Shown piece by piece: positions 25,699-35,394 of a stretch of 64,000 nucleotides of DNA. The position numbers and the translations under genes are program-made. This DNA comes from JAFGDI01 sp963662515 (lineage in GTDB: Bacteria; Planctomycetota; Phycisphaerae; Sedimentisphaerales; SM23-30), in NCBI GenBank assembly GCA_963662515.1, contig OY759675.1, positions 930,001-994,000 on the forward strand, written 5' to 3'. The first letter of the stretch is position 1; each line of letters starts with the position of its first letter. The notes below the pieces were generated by a model that was not told the origin of the DNA, did not search any database, and worked only from the letters and a program-made list of their open reading frames with translations.

Positions 25699-28596
25699 TT
25701 ACCATGCCAGCGGCTTCTGCCAGCTTGCCTTAAGCTCGGTGCCAGTGGCGTTAATAACTTCCTTGCCGTCGAGACCCTTAATTACCACCTTGCCAGTATC
25801 AGTTACAGAACCGATCTGGGCAAAGTCAATGCCGCCCAGAGCGGCTTTGAGATCTGTGAGTTTGCCAGGCTCAACTTCCAGGACATAGCGAGAAGTGCTC
25901 TCGCTGAAGAGTACCTGATAGTTCTTGCTGACATCATCTGCTTTGGGTGTGAGCTTCAGGTCAACCTCAACGCCCAGATTTGCAGCGAAAGCCATTTCAG
26001 CCAGGGCAACGGCCAGTCCGCCTTCAGAGCAGTCGTGGCATGATCTGACGATTCCTTTACTGATAGCAGAGGCAACGGCTTTAGCGTTAGCCGGTCCTTT
26101 AGCCAGGTCAACCTTAGGTACATTATTACCAGTCTGGTTGTTGAGCTTATAGAACAGTCCGGCTCCGAGTTCGTTGCGGGTCTCACCTACGACAACCAAA
26201 GCATTTCCCGGCATTTTGAGGTCCATAGAAACGCATTTGTTTACATCGTCAACCAGCGTCATAGCACTGATGAGCAGAGTGCCGGGAATGTTGATGGTTT
26301 CTCCTGTGTCGGTCTGGAATTCATTATTAAGAGAATCTTTACCGCTGATAAAAGGAGCAGCGTATGCCATAGCACCATCGCAACAGCCTTTATTGGCCAG
26401 AACCAAACCGCCAAGACGGTCAGGTTTACTGCAATTACCCCAGCAGAAGTTATCGAGCAGGGCAATGCGGTCAGGCATACCGCCGACGCAGACAACATTT
26501 CTAACCGCCTCGTCAATAGCAGCCAGAGCCATCCAGTAAGGGTTGATATCACTGTATTGCGGGCAAATACCGCAACCAACCGCCACGCCTTTGTCCTTAT
26601 TGAGTATCGGTCTGATAACAGAGGCATCACCCGGCCCATCATTTTCTACGCCGACCAGCGGCTTAATGGCAGATGCGCCCTGAACTTCATGGTCATACTG
26701 GCGAATAACCCATTCTTTACTGGCGACATTATAATCGCTGAACATGGCGTTAAGCTCACTGTTATAATTTTCTTTTTCGTTTATAACCGGTTCGGTGAGT
26801 GATGGTGTTTGCCATACTGCCTTGCGGGTAAATTTAGGCAGGCCATCGTGCAGGAACTTCATATCGAGTTCTCCGACGGTTGTGCCGGTATATTTCAGGT
26901 GCAGTTTGCCATTATTACCGAAAGTGCCTATAACAACCGCTTCGACATTTTCACTGGCGAAGAGCTTTAAGGTCTTATCGATATTAGCAGGTGGAACAGC
27001 CAGCACCATTCTTTCCTGAGCCTCAGATATCCAGGTTTCAGTATAAGACAGGCCATCATATTTGAGAGGTATCTTATCGATATCAACAATGACGCCGAGT
27101 TCTTCACCCATTTCGCCAACAGCACTACTAAGGCCGCCAGCGCCACAATCGGTAACAGCATTATATAGTTCCTGATCGCGTGCCTGAAGGAGGGTGTCGA
27201 GAACTTTCTTTTCGGTAATAGCGTTACCGATCTGAACGGCATGGCTGAACAGGTCTTCATGTTCGTGGGTCATTTCTCCGCTGCTGAAAGTGGCACCGTG
27301 TATGCCGTCACGACCGGTCCGGCCGCCGACAACTACCACCAGGTCGCCTTCTTTAGCCTTGCCAAAGCATTTATCTTTGGGGATGAGTCCTATATTACCA
27401 CAGAATACCAGTGGGTTGCCCAGATAGCGTTTGTCAAAATGGATCGCGCCATTAACTGTTGGAATACCCATACGGTTGCCATAATCACGAACGCCGCCCA
27501 CAACGCCTTTCATAACGCGTCTGGGGTGTAATACGCCGCTGGGCAGATCTTCGAGTTTCATGTCAGGTTCAGCGAAGCAGAATACATCGGTATTGGCGAT
27601 AGGCTTTGCTCCCAGACCAGTGCCCATGGGGTCACGAATACAACCGCCGATGCCAGTGGCTGCACCACCATAAGGCTCGATAGCTGAAGGATGGTTATGA
27701 GTTTCAACTTTGAAACAAACGCCAAAGTCATCATCGAATTCAACAACGCCAGAGTTATCGACAAAAACAGATATACACCATGGCTTTTTAAGCTCATTAG
27801 TAGCTTTGGCCAGGTATGTCTTCATCATATTATTGATAACTTCCTTATTGAGCTCTTTGCCAGAGTTGTCAACTTCGGTAAGTTCGATAGTGCCGCGGAA
27901 TGTTTTATGTACGCAATGTTCAGACCAGGTCTGGGCGATCATTTCCAGTTCGATATCAGTAGGGTCGCGATCTATGCTGGTGTAATAATCCTGAATAGTC
28001 TGCATTTCACGCATGTCAAGGAACAGGTCGCTTTTTTTACTGAGTTCGAGAAGTTGTTCACCTGTAAGTCCGCGAAGTTTGATCGTAGAAAGTTTAAGTT
28101 TGTAAGGTTCGACATGAGGGCAAGGCGGTTCTTCCGTATTATTGAAAATAACCTCTTCAATACAGTCATTAGCAAGAACTCTTTGAGCGATAGTTTTTAC
28201 CTGATCATCAGAAAGAGAGCCGAAGATGAAATATTTTCTGCCAGTACGAACACTGGCAGCATTGATCCCCATGTCGGCGATAGCAGTCATGGTTGAGAAC
28301 GCCACCGGGTCGGTTACGCCGGGCTTGAGATGTACTTCGACAATACTGACAGGTCCGTCAGTTTGAGGGGCATCAGAATTGCCCAGGTAATATTGCTCGG
28401 CGATCGGGTCGGTGAGCAGTTCTGAGGCAATTCTGGCAAGCCCATTATCGTCAGTGTCAGTTTCAATAAGAAAGACACGGATAGAGCTTACAGCCGTAGC
28501 ACCATTGATGCCTAATTGTCTGATATTGGCCAGTATGTCGTTGCCATGCACATCCGGGAACCCGGCTTTGCTTGATACTTCTACTCTTTTTATCAT
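25699..28596 (-). CDS. purL: PurS-PurL fusion: phosphoribosylformylglycinamidine synthase subunit II
   Basis: 965 residues, against about 740 for a small PurL. The extra N-terminal ~175 residues contain two PurS-like ferredoxin-fold segments (RVEVSSKAGFPDVHGNDILANIRQLGI ... and VSIVEVHLKPGVTDPVAF...), so the subunit that usually bridges PurL and PurQ is fused on. The PurL part shows TWSEHCVHKTF, VKVETHNHPSAIEPYGGAATGIGG (as FKVETHNHPS here), the VVVGGRTGRDGIHGATFSS loop and DCSEGGLAVALAEM. It makes FGAM from FGAR with ATP and ammonia supplied by PurQ. Its start overlaps the tyrA stop by ATGA. Confidence 0.95.
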   Translation of the reverse strand: MIKRVEVSSKAGFPDVHGNDILANIRQLGINGATAVSSIRVFLIETDTDDNGLARIASELLTDPIAEQYYLGNSDAPQTDGPVSIVEVHLKPGVTDPVAFSTMTAIADMGINAASVRTGRKYFIFGSLSDDQVKTIAQRVLANDCIEEVIFNNTEEPPCPHVEPYKLKLSTIKLRGLTGEQLLELSKKSDLFLDMREMQTIQDYYTSIDRDPTDIELEMIAQTWSEHCVHKTFRGTIELTEVDNSGKELNKEVINNMMKTYLAKATNELKKPWCISVFVDNSGVVEFDDDFGVCFKVETHNHPSAIEPYGGAATGIGGCIRDPMGTGLGAKPIANTDVFCFAEPDMKLEDLPSGVLHPRRVMKGVVGGVRDYGNRMGIPTVNGAIHFDKRYLGNPLVFCGNIGLIPKDKCFGKAKEGDLVVVVGGRTGRDGIHGATFSSGEMTHEHEDLFSHAVQIGNAITEKKVLDTLLQARDQELYNAVTDCGAGGLSSAVGEMGEELGVIVDIDKIPLKYDGLSYTETWISEAQERMVLAVPPANIDKTLKLFASENVEAVVIGTFGNNGKLHLKYTGTTVGELDMKFLHDGLPKFTRKAVWQTPSLTEPVINEKENYNSELNAMFSDYNVASKEWVIRQYDHEVQGASAIKPLVGVENDGPGDASVIRPILNKDKGVAVGCGICPQYSDINPYWMALAAIDEAVRNVVCVGGMPDRIALLDNFCWGNCSKPDRLGGLVLANKGCCDGAMAYAAPFISGKDSLNNEFQTDTGETINIPGTLLISAMTLVDDVNKCVSMDLKMPGNALVVVGETRNELGAGLFYKLNNQTGNNVPKVDLAKGPANAKAVASAISKGIVRSCHDCSEGGLAVALAEMAFAANLGVEVDLKLTPKADDVSKNYQVLFSESTSRYVLEVEPGKLTDLKAALGGIDFAQIGSVTDTGKVVIKGLDGKEVINATGTELKASWQKPLAW

Positions 28597-29474
28597 TCGG
28601 GAAGTTCCTTGCGTTGTAGTTTTAATTCTACCAATTCATTTCTCTTAATGCGGGCATCAGCCAGCATTTTTTCAATTTCGTCGCCATTTTTTGCCTTAAG
28701 CTGGTCTCTTATAACAGTAAGGCTTTTTATCATTTTATCAATAGACCGAGCCACATTGGTGGGGTTGGTCATAAGTATATCGCGCCAGACATTTTCCGGC
28801 CCTGAGGCAATACGCGTAGTGTCGAGAAAGCCTTTACCGCAGTATATTATCTGTTCCAGATCTGAGATATTAACCAGAGAAGAGGCGATAACATGGGGTA
28901 AGTGGCTGATCATAGCTACGGTTTGATCGTGTTTTTGGGGTGATATTTCGATAACTCTCATATTGAGCTTTTTCCAGACTTTTTTGACCAGCTCAACAGC
29001 TTCCGGGTCAGAATCGTCAGTTGGTGTGACAAAGCAGAAAGCACCTTCAAACAGGTCGGCCCTGGCAAATTCTATGCCTTGCTGCTCTGAGCCGGCCATA
29101 GGATGCGAGCCAACGAACCTTGCATGTTTGGGCAGATGTTTTTTTGCCCACCTATGTATCTCTGATTTGGTACTACCAACATCGGTAACTATGCAATTTT
29201 CTGGTAAAAAGTCAGCGATCTGTTTCATCTGCCCGGCGAAAGAGCTGATTGGGCCTGCCAAAACTACCATGTCAGCAGTTGAAACCGCTTCTTCCGGTGT
29301 CTGGCAAATAATATCGACAACATGGTTGTCTCTGGCGAAATCCCTGGTGCTCTGCGACCTGCTCCACCCGGTCCGGATAACTGGATTTTCGGCCGAATCA
29401 AGGGCCAGAGCCAGAGAACCGCCGATCAGGCCTAAACCTAGTATGGATATGTTGTTTAAGTTGTTTGTTTTCAA
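28593..29474 (-). CDS. tyrA: Prephenate dehydrogenase
   Basis: 293 residues. An N-terminal NAD(P)-binding ISILGLGLIGGSLALAL, DVGSTKSEIHRW, and GSHPMAGSEQQGIEFARADLF (with the catalytic-site histidine) define TyrA, which makes 4-hydroxyphenylpyruvate for tyrosine. No fused chorismate mutase or ACT domain is present. The start is TTG; the Shine-Dalgarno is weak. It is coupled by a 4-bp overlap to purL, an unusual pairing. A promoter lies about 40 bp upstream. Confidence 0.93.
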   Translation of the reverse strand: MKTNNLNNISILGLGLIGGSLALALDSAENPVIRTGWSRSQSTRDFARDNHVVDIICQTPEEAVSTADMVVLAGPISSFAGQMKQIADFLPENCIVTDVGSTKSEIHRWAKKHLPKHARFVGSHPMAGSEQQGIEFARADLFEGAFCFVTPTDDSDPEAVELVKKVWKKLNMRVIEISPQKHDQTVAMISHLPHVIASSLVNISDLEQIIYCGKGFLDTTRIASGPENVWRDILMTNPTNVARSIDKMIKSLTVIRDQLKAKNGDEIEKMLADARIKRNELVELKLQRKELPE

Positions 29475-29514
29475 TGTATTAAGTGTGTCCTATTGGTGTA
29501 CACATAAAGTGGTA

Positions 29515-29543
29515 ATGATAAGGTAAAAGGGATTAAAAGTCAA
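29515..29543 (-). promoter_or_regulatory. Promoter of tyrA-purL
   Basis: On the minus strand: TTGACT, 17 bp, TATCAT, predicting a leader of about 35 nt. Confidence 0.65.
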
Positions 29544-29693
29544 TTTTTTTCTTGCCTGAAGCGATTTTATAAGATACAATTAGCAGCCGGAAAAAAGAAG
29601 AAAAACCGAGCACCCCAGTAGTATAACCTTCACTGGGGATTATTGTTATATAGGGTTTGAAGTTTTAATGCTTGGCCCGGCAAGTTGTAACTT

Positions 29694-29739
29694 CTCCTGA
29701 CAGATGTGATTATGGATGGCATGGTATGAGTCAGGGGAG
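29694..29739 (+). other. Stem-loop upstream of accA
   Basis: CTCCTGAC pairs with GTCAGGGGAG across a 28-nt loop. No T-run follows, so it is not a normal terminator. A second hairpin (CCCCAGT/ACTGGGG) lies at about 29613-29638. Both lie in the 306-bp gap between divergent tyrA and accA. Confidence 0.4.
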
Positions 29740-29741
29740 AG

Positions 29742-29758
29742 TTAGTATATAATACTAA
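29742..29758 (+). promoter_or_regulatory. -10 region of accA inside a 17-bp palindrome
   Basis: TTAGTATATAATACTAA contains TATAAT at 29748-29753, with no good -35. Its TTAGTA-5-TACTAA layout resembles the operator of FapR, the fatty-acid synthesis repressor of Firmicutes. The start codon is 22 bp downstream. Confidence 0.5.
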
Positions 29759-29780
29759 GGTTGCAGAATTTGAGGGAAAA

Positions 29781-30869
29781 ATGACAAAGAAGAAACAGGC
29801 CAATGGAGCCTCAGAATTAGCCAGTGCGGTAAATTATCTGGAATTTGAAAAGCCGCTGGCAGCGTTAGATAAGCAGATCCGTGAGCTCAGGAGCCTTCAG
29901 TCCAGCCGTCAGGATACTGATTTTGGTCCTGAGATCCGCAAGCTGGAAGCGAATTTAGTGGCTTTGACCTCCAAGGTCTATCAGAATTTGAGCCCGTGGG
30001 AGACCGTTCAGGTAGCTCGTCATCCAAATCGTCCACTGCTGCCTGATTATCTGGAAATGATCGTAAAAGATTTTTGTGAGCTGCATGGCGACAGATTTTT
30101 TGGCGATGATAAGGCCATAGTAACTGGTTTTGGTCATATAGGTCACGAAAAAGTTATGTTAGTTGGTCATAATAAGGGTCGTAATACCAAAGAAAAGGTA
30201 GCCTGTAATTTTGGCTGTGCTCATCCTGAGGGATATCGCAAGGCACTGCGTCAGATGAAGATGGCGGAGAAGTTTGGTTTGCCGGTAGTGTGCTTTATAG
30301 ACACGCCCGGGGCATATCCAGGCATTGGAGCTGAAGAGCGCGGTCAGGCAGAGGCTATTGCCGTGAACCTTATGGAGATGTCTCGTCTGCGTACGCCGGT
30401 GATTTGTATAGTTATTGGTGAGGGCGGTTCAGGCGGAGCGTTGGGTATAGGTGTTGGCGACCGTTATGCGATGATGCAGTATGCCTGGTACACAGTAGCC
30501 TCACCAGAGGCCTGTGCCGCAATTTTGTTCAAAGACGGCACTCGTGCAGCTCAAGCGGCAGAGGCATTGAACCTGACTTCTAAGAAGATGAGTGAGCTGA
30601 AGATCATTGATGATGTTATAGCTGAACCTTTTGGCGGTGCCCATCGTAATCCTCATGAGGCGGCCCACAATATTGAGAGTTATATTACACGAACAATCAG
30701 GCAGTTACGGCGTATGGACATGGATACTATGCTTGCCAAGCGATATGAACGACTGATGGGAATGGGTCAGTTTGACTTTGTTCAGCCGGTGCATAAAGAT
30801 GTTGAGGTTGTAAGTGCGGTAGATATAATAGCAACCAGTTCACCGCGTAAGGCCAGAGTGACCAATTGA
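29781..30869 (+). CDS. accA: Acetyl-CoA carboxylase carboxyltransferase subunit alpha
   Basis: 362 residues. LEFEKPLAALDKQIREL at the N-terminus, PWETVQVARHPNRPLLPDYL, the crotonase-type FIDTPGAYPGIGAEERGQAEAIA and VIGEGGSGGALGIGVGD define AccA. With AccD it transfers the carboxyl group from biotin to acetyl-CoA, the first step of fatty acid synthesis. The C-terminal ~50 residues extend beyond the typical ~320-residue protein. It stands alone, with accBCD not in the window. Confidence 0.96.
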   Translation: MTKKKQANGASELASAVNYLEFEKPLAALDKQIRELRSLQSSRQDTDFGPEIRKLEANLVALTSKVYQNLSPWETVQVARHPNRPLLPDYLEMIVKDFCELHGDRFFGDDKAIVTGFGHIGHEKVMLVGHNKGRNTKEKVACNFGCAHPEGYRKALRQMKMAEKFGLPVVCFIDTPGAYPGIGAEERGQAEAIAVNLMEMSRLRTPVICIVIGEGGSGGALGIGVGDRYAMMQYAWYTVASPEACAAILFKDGTRAAQAAEALNLTSKKMSELKIIDDVIAEPFGGAHRNPHEAAHNIESYITRTIRQLRRMDMDTMLAKRYERLMGMGQFDFVQPVHKDVEVVSAVDIIATSSPRKARVTN

Positions 30870-30906
30870 AAAAATTGGGAAAAGAGATAAGTTGCATGTA
30901 AAAATG

Positions 30907-30944
30907 AAAGGTTAATATGTTGATCCCGGCATATTAACCTTTTT
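30907..30944 (+). terminator. Rho-independent terminator of accA
   Basis: AAAGGTTAATATG pairs with CATATTAACCTTT over a 10-nt loop, ending in a T-run. Confidence 0.85.
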
Positions 30945-31213
30945 GCATGTTGCCTTAGCGTGGCGGCTCAGGAGGAGCATTCATGCTGTTAATTGAAAAT
31001 TAACGGAAAGGCAGGGATATAAGCTGGGCTGGAAAATACAGCTTTGGTTAAATGACAGAAAACTGTTCGGACCGGTTCGGGGGTGGTGACTGGTACTAAA
31101 GGGCATTTTGTGTTTTAAGATCCTTTTCGTTATTGTCTGCTGGTTACTATTGCAGTGTTGATGGTATGTCAGCGGTCAGGCTGTAAAGAATAAACAGAGA
31201 AAGGATTATGTTT

Positions 31214-33406
31214 ATGTCCAGACTGGTTATGATCTCGAATCGTTTGCCTGTGAGTGTAAGTAAAGATGAAAGCGGAAGTTTGGTTTTTTCTCGCAGTGTA
31301 GGAGGCGTAGCTACGGGAATAGCATCATTGTCAGAGCCCAAAGAGCGTCTCTGGCTGGGTTGGCCGGGAATAGTATCAGAACAGTTAGAAGATCAGGAGA
31401 GATTAGAGATTATATCTCATTTACAGCAAGATGGCTGTGGTCCGGTATTTCTCAATGCCAAGGAGGTAAATGAGTTTTATGATGGTTTTTCAAACGAGAC
31501 TATCTGGCCTTTATTTCACTATTTTGCTTCTCGGTCAAAGTTTTCACAGGAACATTTTGAGACATATCGAGAGGTGAATAAGTTATTTTGTGATAAGGTG
31601 ATCAGTTATCTGGAGCCAGGAGACAGTATCTGGGTACATGATTATCAGTTAATGTTATTGCCCAGGATGATCCGTGAGAAAGTGCCTGATGCTCATATAG
31701 GTTTTTTTCTGCATATACCATTTCCGTCCTTTGAGCTGATAAGGCATTTGCCCTGGCGAGTCGAGATATTGGAAGGTATCTTAGGTGCTGACCTGGTAGG
31801 TTTTCATGAGTATGACTATGTGCGTCATTTTCTCAGCAGTGTATATCGTATTACGGGGCATGACCATTATTTGAGTGAATTGACGGTTCAGGATCGTCTT
31901 GTCAGGGTAGATGCCTTTCCAATGGGTATAGACTATAGAAAGTATTCTACCTGTGGGGAGCTTGAGGAAGTAAAGGCTGCTATTGGTGAATTTCACAATA
32001 GTGAAGAGTGCAAACTGATAATATCAATAGACCGTCTGGATTATACCAAAGGCATATTAAATAGATTAGAGGCTTTTGATGCCTTTTTACGGGAGAATCG
32101 GGAGTATATTGGTAAGGTATCACTGATAATGGTAGCAGTGCCCTCGCGAACAAATGTACCGGAGTATATGGCCTTGCGGGAGGAGATCGAGCGATCAGTA
32201 AGCAGGATAAACGGTAATTTTGGTACAATAAACTGGACTCCGATCCAGTATTTATACTGTTCCATGGCTTTTAATGAGCTTGCAGCATTGTATAATGCTG
32301 CTGACCTGGCACTGATAACTCCATTGCGTGATGGTATGAATCTGGTAGCTAAAGAGTTCATTGCCTGTCAGGCTTGTCGTGATAAGCAAGGTGTATTGGT
32401 GCTTAGTGAAATGGCAGGAGCGGCATCGGAGTTGGGGGAGGCATTGATAGTAAACCCATTTGACCGGAGTATGATGGTCAGTGCGATCAAAGAAGGTCTG
32501 GAGATGTTAGAGCCGGAAAAGCAAAGAAGAAATGCACTGATGCAGACTCGTCTGTCGCGATATACTGTTGGGCACTGGGCGCAGGATTTTTTGCGACGGC
32601 TGGGCGAGGTAATAGAAAAACAGGAACATTCAGTAACTCGTCGGTTTGCAAAGAAGTACCGTAGAGATGCCAGAAGTCATTATGATTCGGCAGAGAAGCG
32701 GTTATTGCTTTTTGATTACGATGGTACGCTCATGCCGTTTTTTAACAGGCCGGAACTGGCTGGTCCGGATCAGGAGCTGCTGGAGATATTGAAGAAATTG
32801 GTATTAGATGTAAGAAATGAAGTAGTGATAATAAGCGGTCGAGACCGGGCAACTCTCGAGGGTTGGGTAGGTCATTTACCTTTGTCTATGGTAGTTGAGC
32901 ATGGCGGTTTTATACGAGATAGGGAAGGGAACTGGCATTCGACAATAACAGCCGATGATAACTGGAAGAATATAGTCCGGCCAATATTGGAGCTTTACAC
33001 CGACAGGACCCCTGGGGCTTTTATTGAAGAGAAGGTATATTCTCTGGTCTGGCATTACCGCAAGAGTGAACGGGACCTGGCCAGATTGCGTACTCAGGAG
33101 ATTAAGAATGCCTTATACACCATGACCTCAAATCTGAATATAGGTGTTTTTGAGGGTAATAAGATAGTAGAGGTGAAAGATATAAGTGCCAATAAGGGGC
33201 ATTCTGTGGCTAGTTGGGTAAATCGTGAAGATTGGGGTTTTATTTTTTGTGCCGGAGACGACTATACAGATGAAGATATGTTTATGTCATTGCCGGAGAG
33301 GGCGGTTAGTTGTAAGATCGGTTCTGGCCCCTCAAATGCAGACTATCGACTAGACAGTCCGGCAGAGCTGCGTGATTTTTTGAGAATGTTAACGGGCGAC
33401 GAGTAA
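31214..33406 (+). CDS. otsAB: Bifunctional trehalose-6-phosphate synthase/phosphatase
   Basis: 730 residues. The first ~470 form GT20 trehalose-6-phosphate synthase: MISNRLPVSV, the RSVGGVATGI loop, WVHDYQLMLLPRMIR, HIPFPSFEL and DRLDYTKGI. After a linker, a HAD-type trehalose phosphatase begins at LLLFDYDGTLMPF (about 496), with VIISGRDRATLEGWV and FCAGDDYTDEDMF. Together they make free trehalose from UDP-glucose and glucose 6-phosphate. ATG 31214 has AAAGGA at proper spacing; the in-frame ATG at 31208 is too close to it. A GH15 gene follows 39 bp downstream. Confidence 0.95.
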   Translation: MSRLVMISNRLPVSVSKDESGSLVFSRSVGGVATGIASLSEPKERLWLGWPGIVSEQLEDQERLEIISHLQQDGCGPVFLNAKEVNEFYDGFSNETIWPLFHYFASRSKFSQEHFETYREVNKLFCDKVISYLEPGDSIWVHDYQLMLLPRMIREKVPDAHIGFFLHIPFPSFELIRHLPWRVEILEGILGADLVGFHEYDYVRHFLSSVYRITGHDHYLSELTVQDRLVRVDAFPMGIDYRKYSTCGELEEVKAAIGEFHNSEECKLIISIDRLDYTKGILNRLEAFDAFLRENREYIGKVSLIMVAVPSRTNVPEYMALREEIERSVSRINGNFGTINWTPIQYLYCSMAFNELAALYNAADLALITPLRDGMNLVAKEFIACQACRDKQGVLVLSEMAGAASELGEALIVNPFDRSMMVSAIKEGLEMLEPEKQRRNALMQTRLSRYTVGHWAQDFLRRLGEVIEKQEHSVTRRFAKKYRRDARSHYDSAEKRLLLFDYDGTLMPFFNRPELAGPDQELLEILKKLVLDVRNEVVIISGRDRATLEGWVGHLPLSMVVEHGGFIRDREGNWHSTITADDNWKNIVRPILELYTDRTPGAFIEEKVYSLVWHYRKSERDLARLRTQEIKNALYTMTSNLNIGVFEGNKIVEVKDISANKGHSVASWVNREDWGFIFCAGDDYTDEDMFMSLPERAVSCKIGSGPSNADYRLDSPAELRDFLRMLTGDE

Positions 33407-33445
33407 GCTGGTTGCCATAATTCATGAAAGAGAGAATACCTCCCA

Positions 33446-35248
33446 ATGAATAATCTTGATTATGGAATAATAGGAAATTGTAAGAGTGCGGCATTGATAG
33501 ACAAGACAGGCAGTATAGACTGGTGTTGTCTGCCGGACTTTGATTCGTCTTCATTTTTTGCCCGGATACTGGATAAGGAAAATGGCGGTCGTTTTGCAGT
33601 AGAGGCTTTGGGTGATTATAAGATAAGCCAGAAGTATATTGAAAAGACAAATATTTTATTGACGGCATTTTCAGATGGCGACAATGCCTTTGAGCTGATA
33701 GATTTTATGCCCAGATTTCAGAATTCAGAGGGCAAATATCATTGTCCTCCAGAGATAATTCGCTATATAAGGCTGGTAAAGGGCCAGCCCCGGGTTCGGT
33801 TCATATATGATCCGCGTCCGGTATATGCCCAGTATATGCCTCAGGTCGAGGTTTTTGAGGAATTTGTCAAGCATAGTCAGACTCAGGGGGCTTATGAATC
33901 GATATACATGTATAGCGATCTGCCTTTTGTTACCTTAATAGAGGGTCATCCGATAACGCTGACTGGTGATTGTTTTGTAGCGATATGTTATAATCAGAAG
34001 CTGATCAAGCCGGATATGGACTGGGTTCGGCTTGAATTTGAGCGTACAAAGGTGTATTGGATGGGTTGGCTTACCAAGACCACGGTTATGTCAAAATATC
34101 AGAAGGAGATAGAACGGAGTTCTCTGGTTTTGAAATTACTGGCCAGTCAGAAGACCGGTGCTATTCTGGCTGCGGTGACCACATCACTACCTGAGACCAT
34201 TGGTGAGGTGCGTAATTGGGATTATCGCTATTGCTGGATCCGTGATGCTTCTATGACCATTAATATTCTGGTTCGATTGGGGCATTATAATGTAGCGCAT
34301 CGTTTTCTTGATTTCATTCTTGATATAGTTCCGTTCAAAGATGAAAAGATACAGATAATGTATCCCGTCAATCATCGCCGCAGTATGGAAGAGAGGATAT
34401 TACCCTGGTTGTCAGGCTATGAGAATTCCAAGCCGGTGCGTATAGGAAATGCTGCCAGTTTGCAAAAACAAAATGACATTTATGGGGTATTGCTTGATGT
34501 TATCTATCAGAGTCTGACATATTTTCGTAATACGCTGAATAATAAAGAAGATATCTGGACAGTAGTAAGGACTCTGGCTCGTCATGTGGCAACTAACTGG
34601 GAGAGTCTTGATTCGAGTATCTGGGAGTTCCGAACAGATCAGAAGCATTTTGTTTTTTCCAAGGTTCTTTGCTGGGTTGCTATGGATCGAACCTCGCGAA
34701 TAGCATATCTGTTTGACAAGAGAGATAAAGCTCGTGACTATGCAGTTTTGCGAGACAGGATCAAGGCGGATATACTGGAGAAAGGGCGTGATCCTCAGAC
34801 TAATGCTCTGGTTCAGTTTTATGGTGGCAATGTATCTGATGCCTCTAATCTGCTGGCACAGCAATATGGTTTTATATCACATAAGGACCCGATATTTGTC
34901 AATACCGTCGAGCGTACCTATAAAGACCTGTGTCGTGATGGCCTGATGTATCGTTATAAGACGCCCGATGATTTTGGTGAGCCTAAGAGTTCTTTTACTG
35001 TTTGTACTTTCTGGATGATCAAGAGTTTGTATCTTATTGGTCGCCGGGAGCTGGCTCGGGACATGTTCGATCGTCTGCTAAGCTACAGTAACCATCTGGG
35101 TCTGTTCAGTGAGGATATAGATTTTGCAACAAAGAGATTGCTGGGTAACTTTCCACAGGGATACTCGCATATTGCCCTGATAGATACCGCATTAACAATA
35201 TCAGACAGTCCGCAATGGTTTGTAGAGTCTGAAGACTTTAAGCCATGA
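33446..35248 (+). CDS. Glycoside hydrolase family 15 (glucoamylase/trehalase-type)
   Basis: 600 residues with no signal peptide. IIGNCKSAALIDKTGSIDWCCLPDFDSSSFFARILD at the N-terminus and RNWDYRYCWIRDASMTINILVRLGHYNVA are the GH15 hallmark. Members next to otsAB often act on trehalose, others on maltodextrins; the sequence alone does not settle it. It is co-transcribed with the trehalose synthesis gene, suggesting a trehalose or glycogen-related cycle. Confidence 0.9.
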   Translation: MNNLDYGIIGNCKSAALIDKTGSIDWCCLPDFDSSSFFARILDKENGGRFAVEALGDYKISQKYIEKTNILLTAFSDGDNAFELIDFMPRFQNSEGKYHCPPEIIRYIRLVKGQPRVRFIYDPRPVYAQYMPQVEVFEEFVKHSQTQGAYESIYMYSDLPFVTLIEGHPITLTGDCFVAICYNQKLIKPDMDWVRLEFERTKVYWMGWLTKTTVMSKYQKEIERSSLVLKLLASQKTGAILAAVTTSLPETIGEVRNWDYRYCWIRDASMTINILVRLGHYNVAHRFLDFILDIVPFKDEKIQIMYPVNHRRSMEERILPWLSGYENSKPVRIGNAASLQKQNDIYGVLLDVIYQSLTYFRNTLNNKEDIWTVVRTLARHVATNWESLDSSIWEFRTDQKHFVFSKVLCWVAMDRTSRIAYLFDKRDKARDYAVLRDRIKADILEKGRDPQTNALVQFYGGNVSDASNLLAQQYGFISHKDPIFVNTVERTYKDLCRDGLMYRYKTPDDFGEPKSSFTVCTFWMIKSLYLIGRRELARDMFDRLLSYSNHLGLFSEDIDFATKRLLGNFPQGYSHIALIDTALTISDSPQWFVESEDFKP

Positions 35249-35394
35249 TCTGTCTGTAGTTTTTGCGAGTAATAATCTGGAAAGTTGTAATATTTTGTGG
35301 TACAGTACTTTTGATACTTCCCGCCGGTTTGGCATGCTGGTGATTTGTTTGTCGCCAGCAAAGTTTGTATTTCCAGATTTAAGGAGTATTGCTA

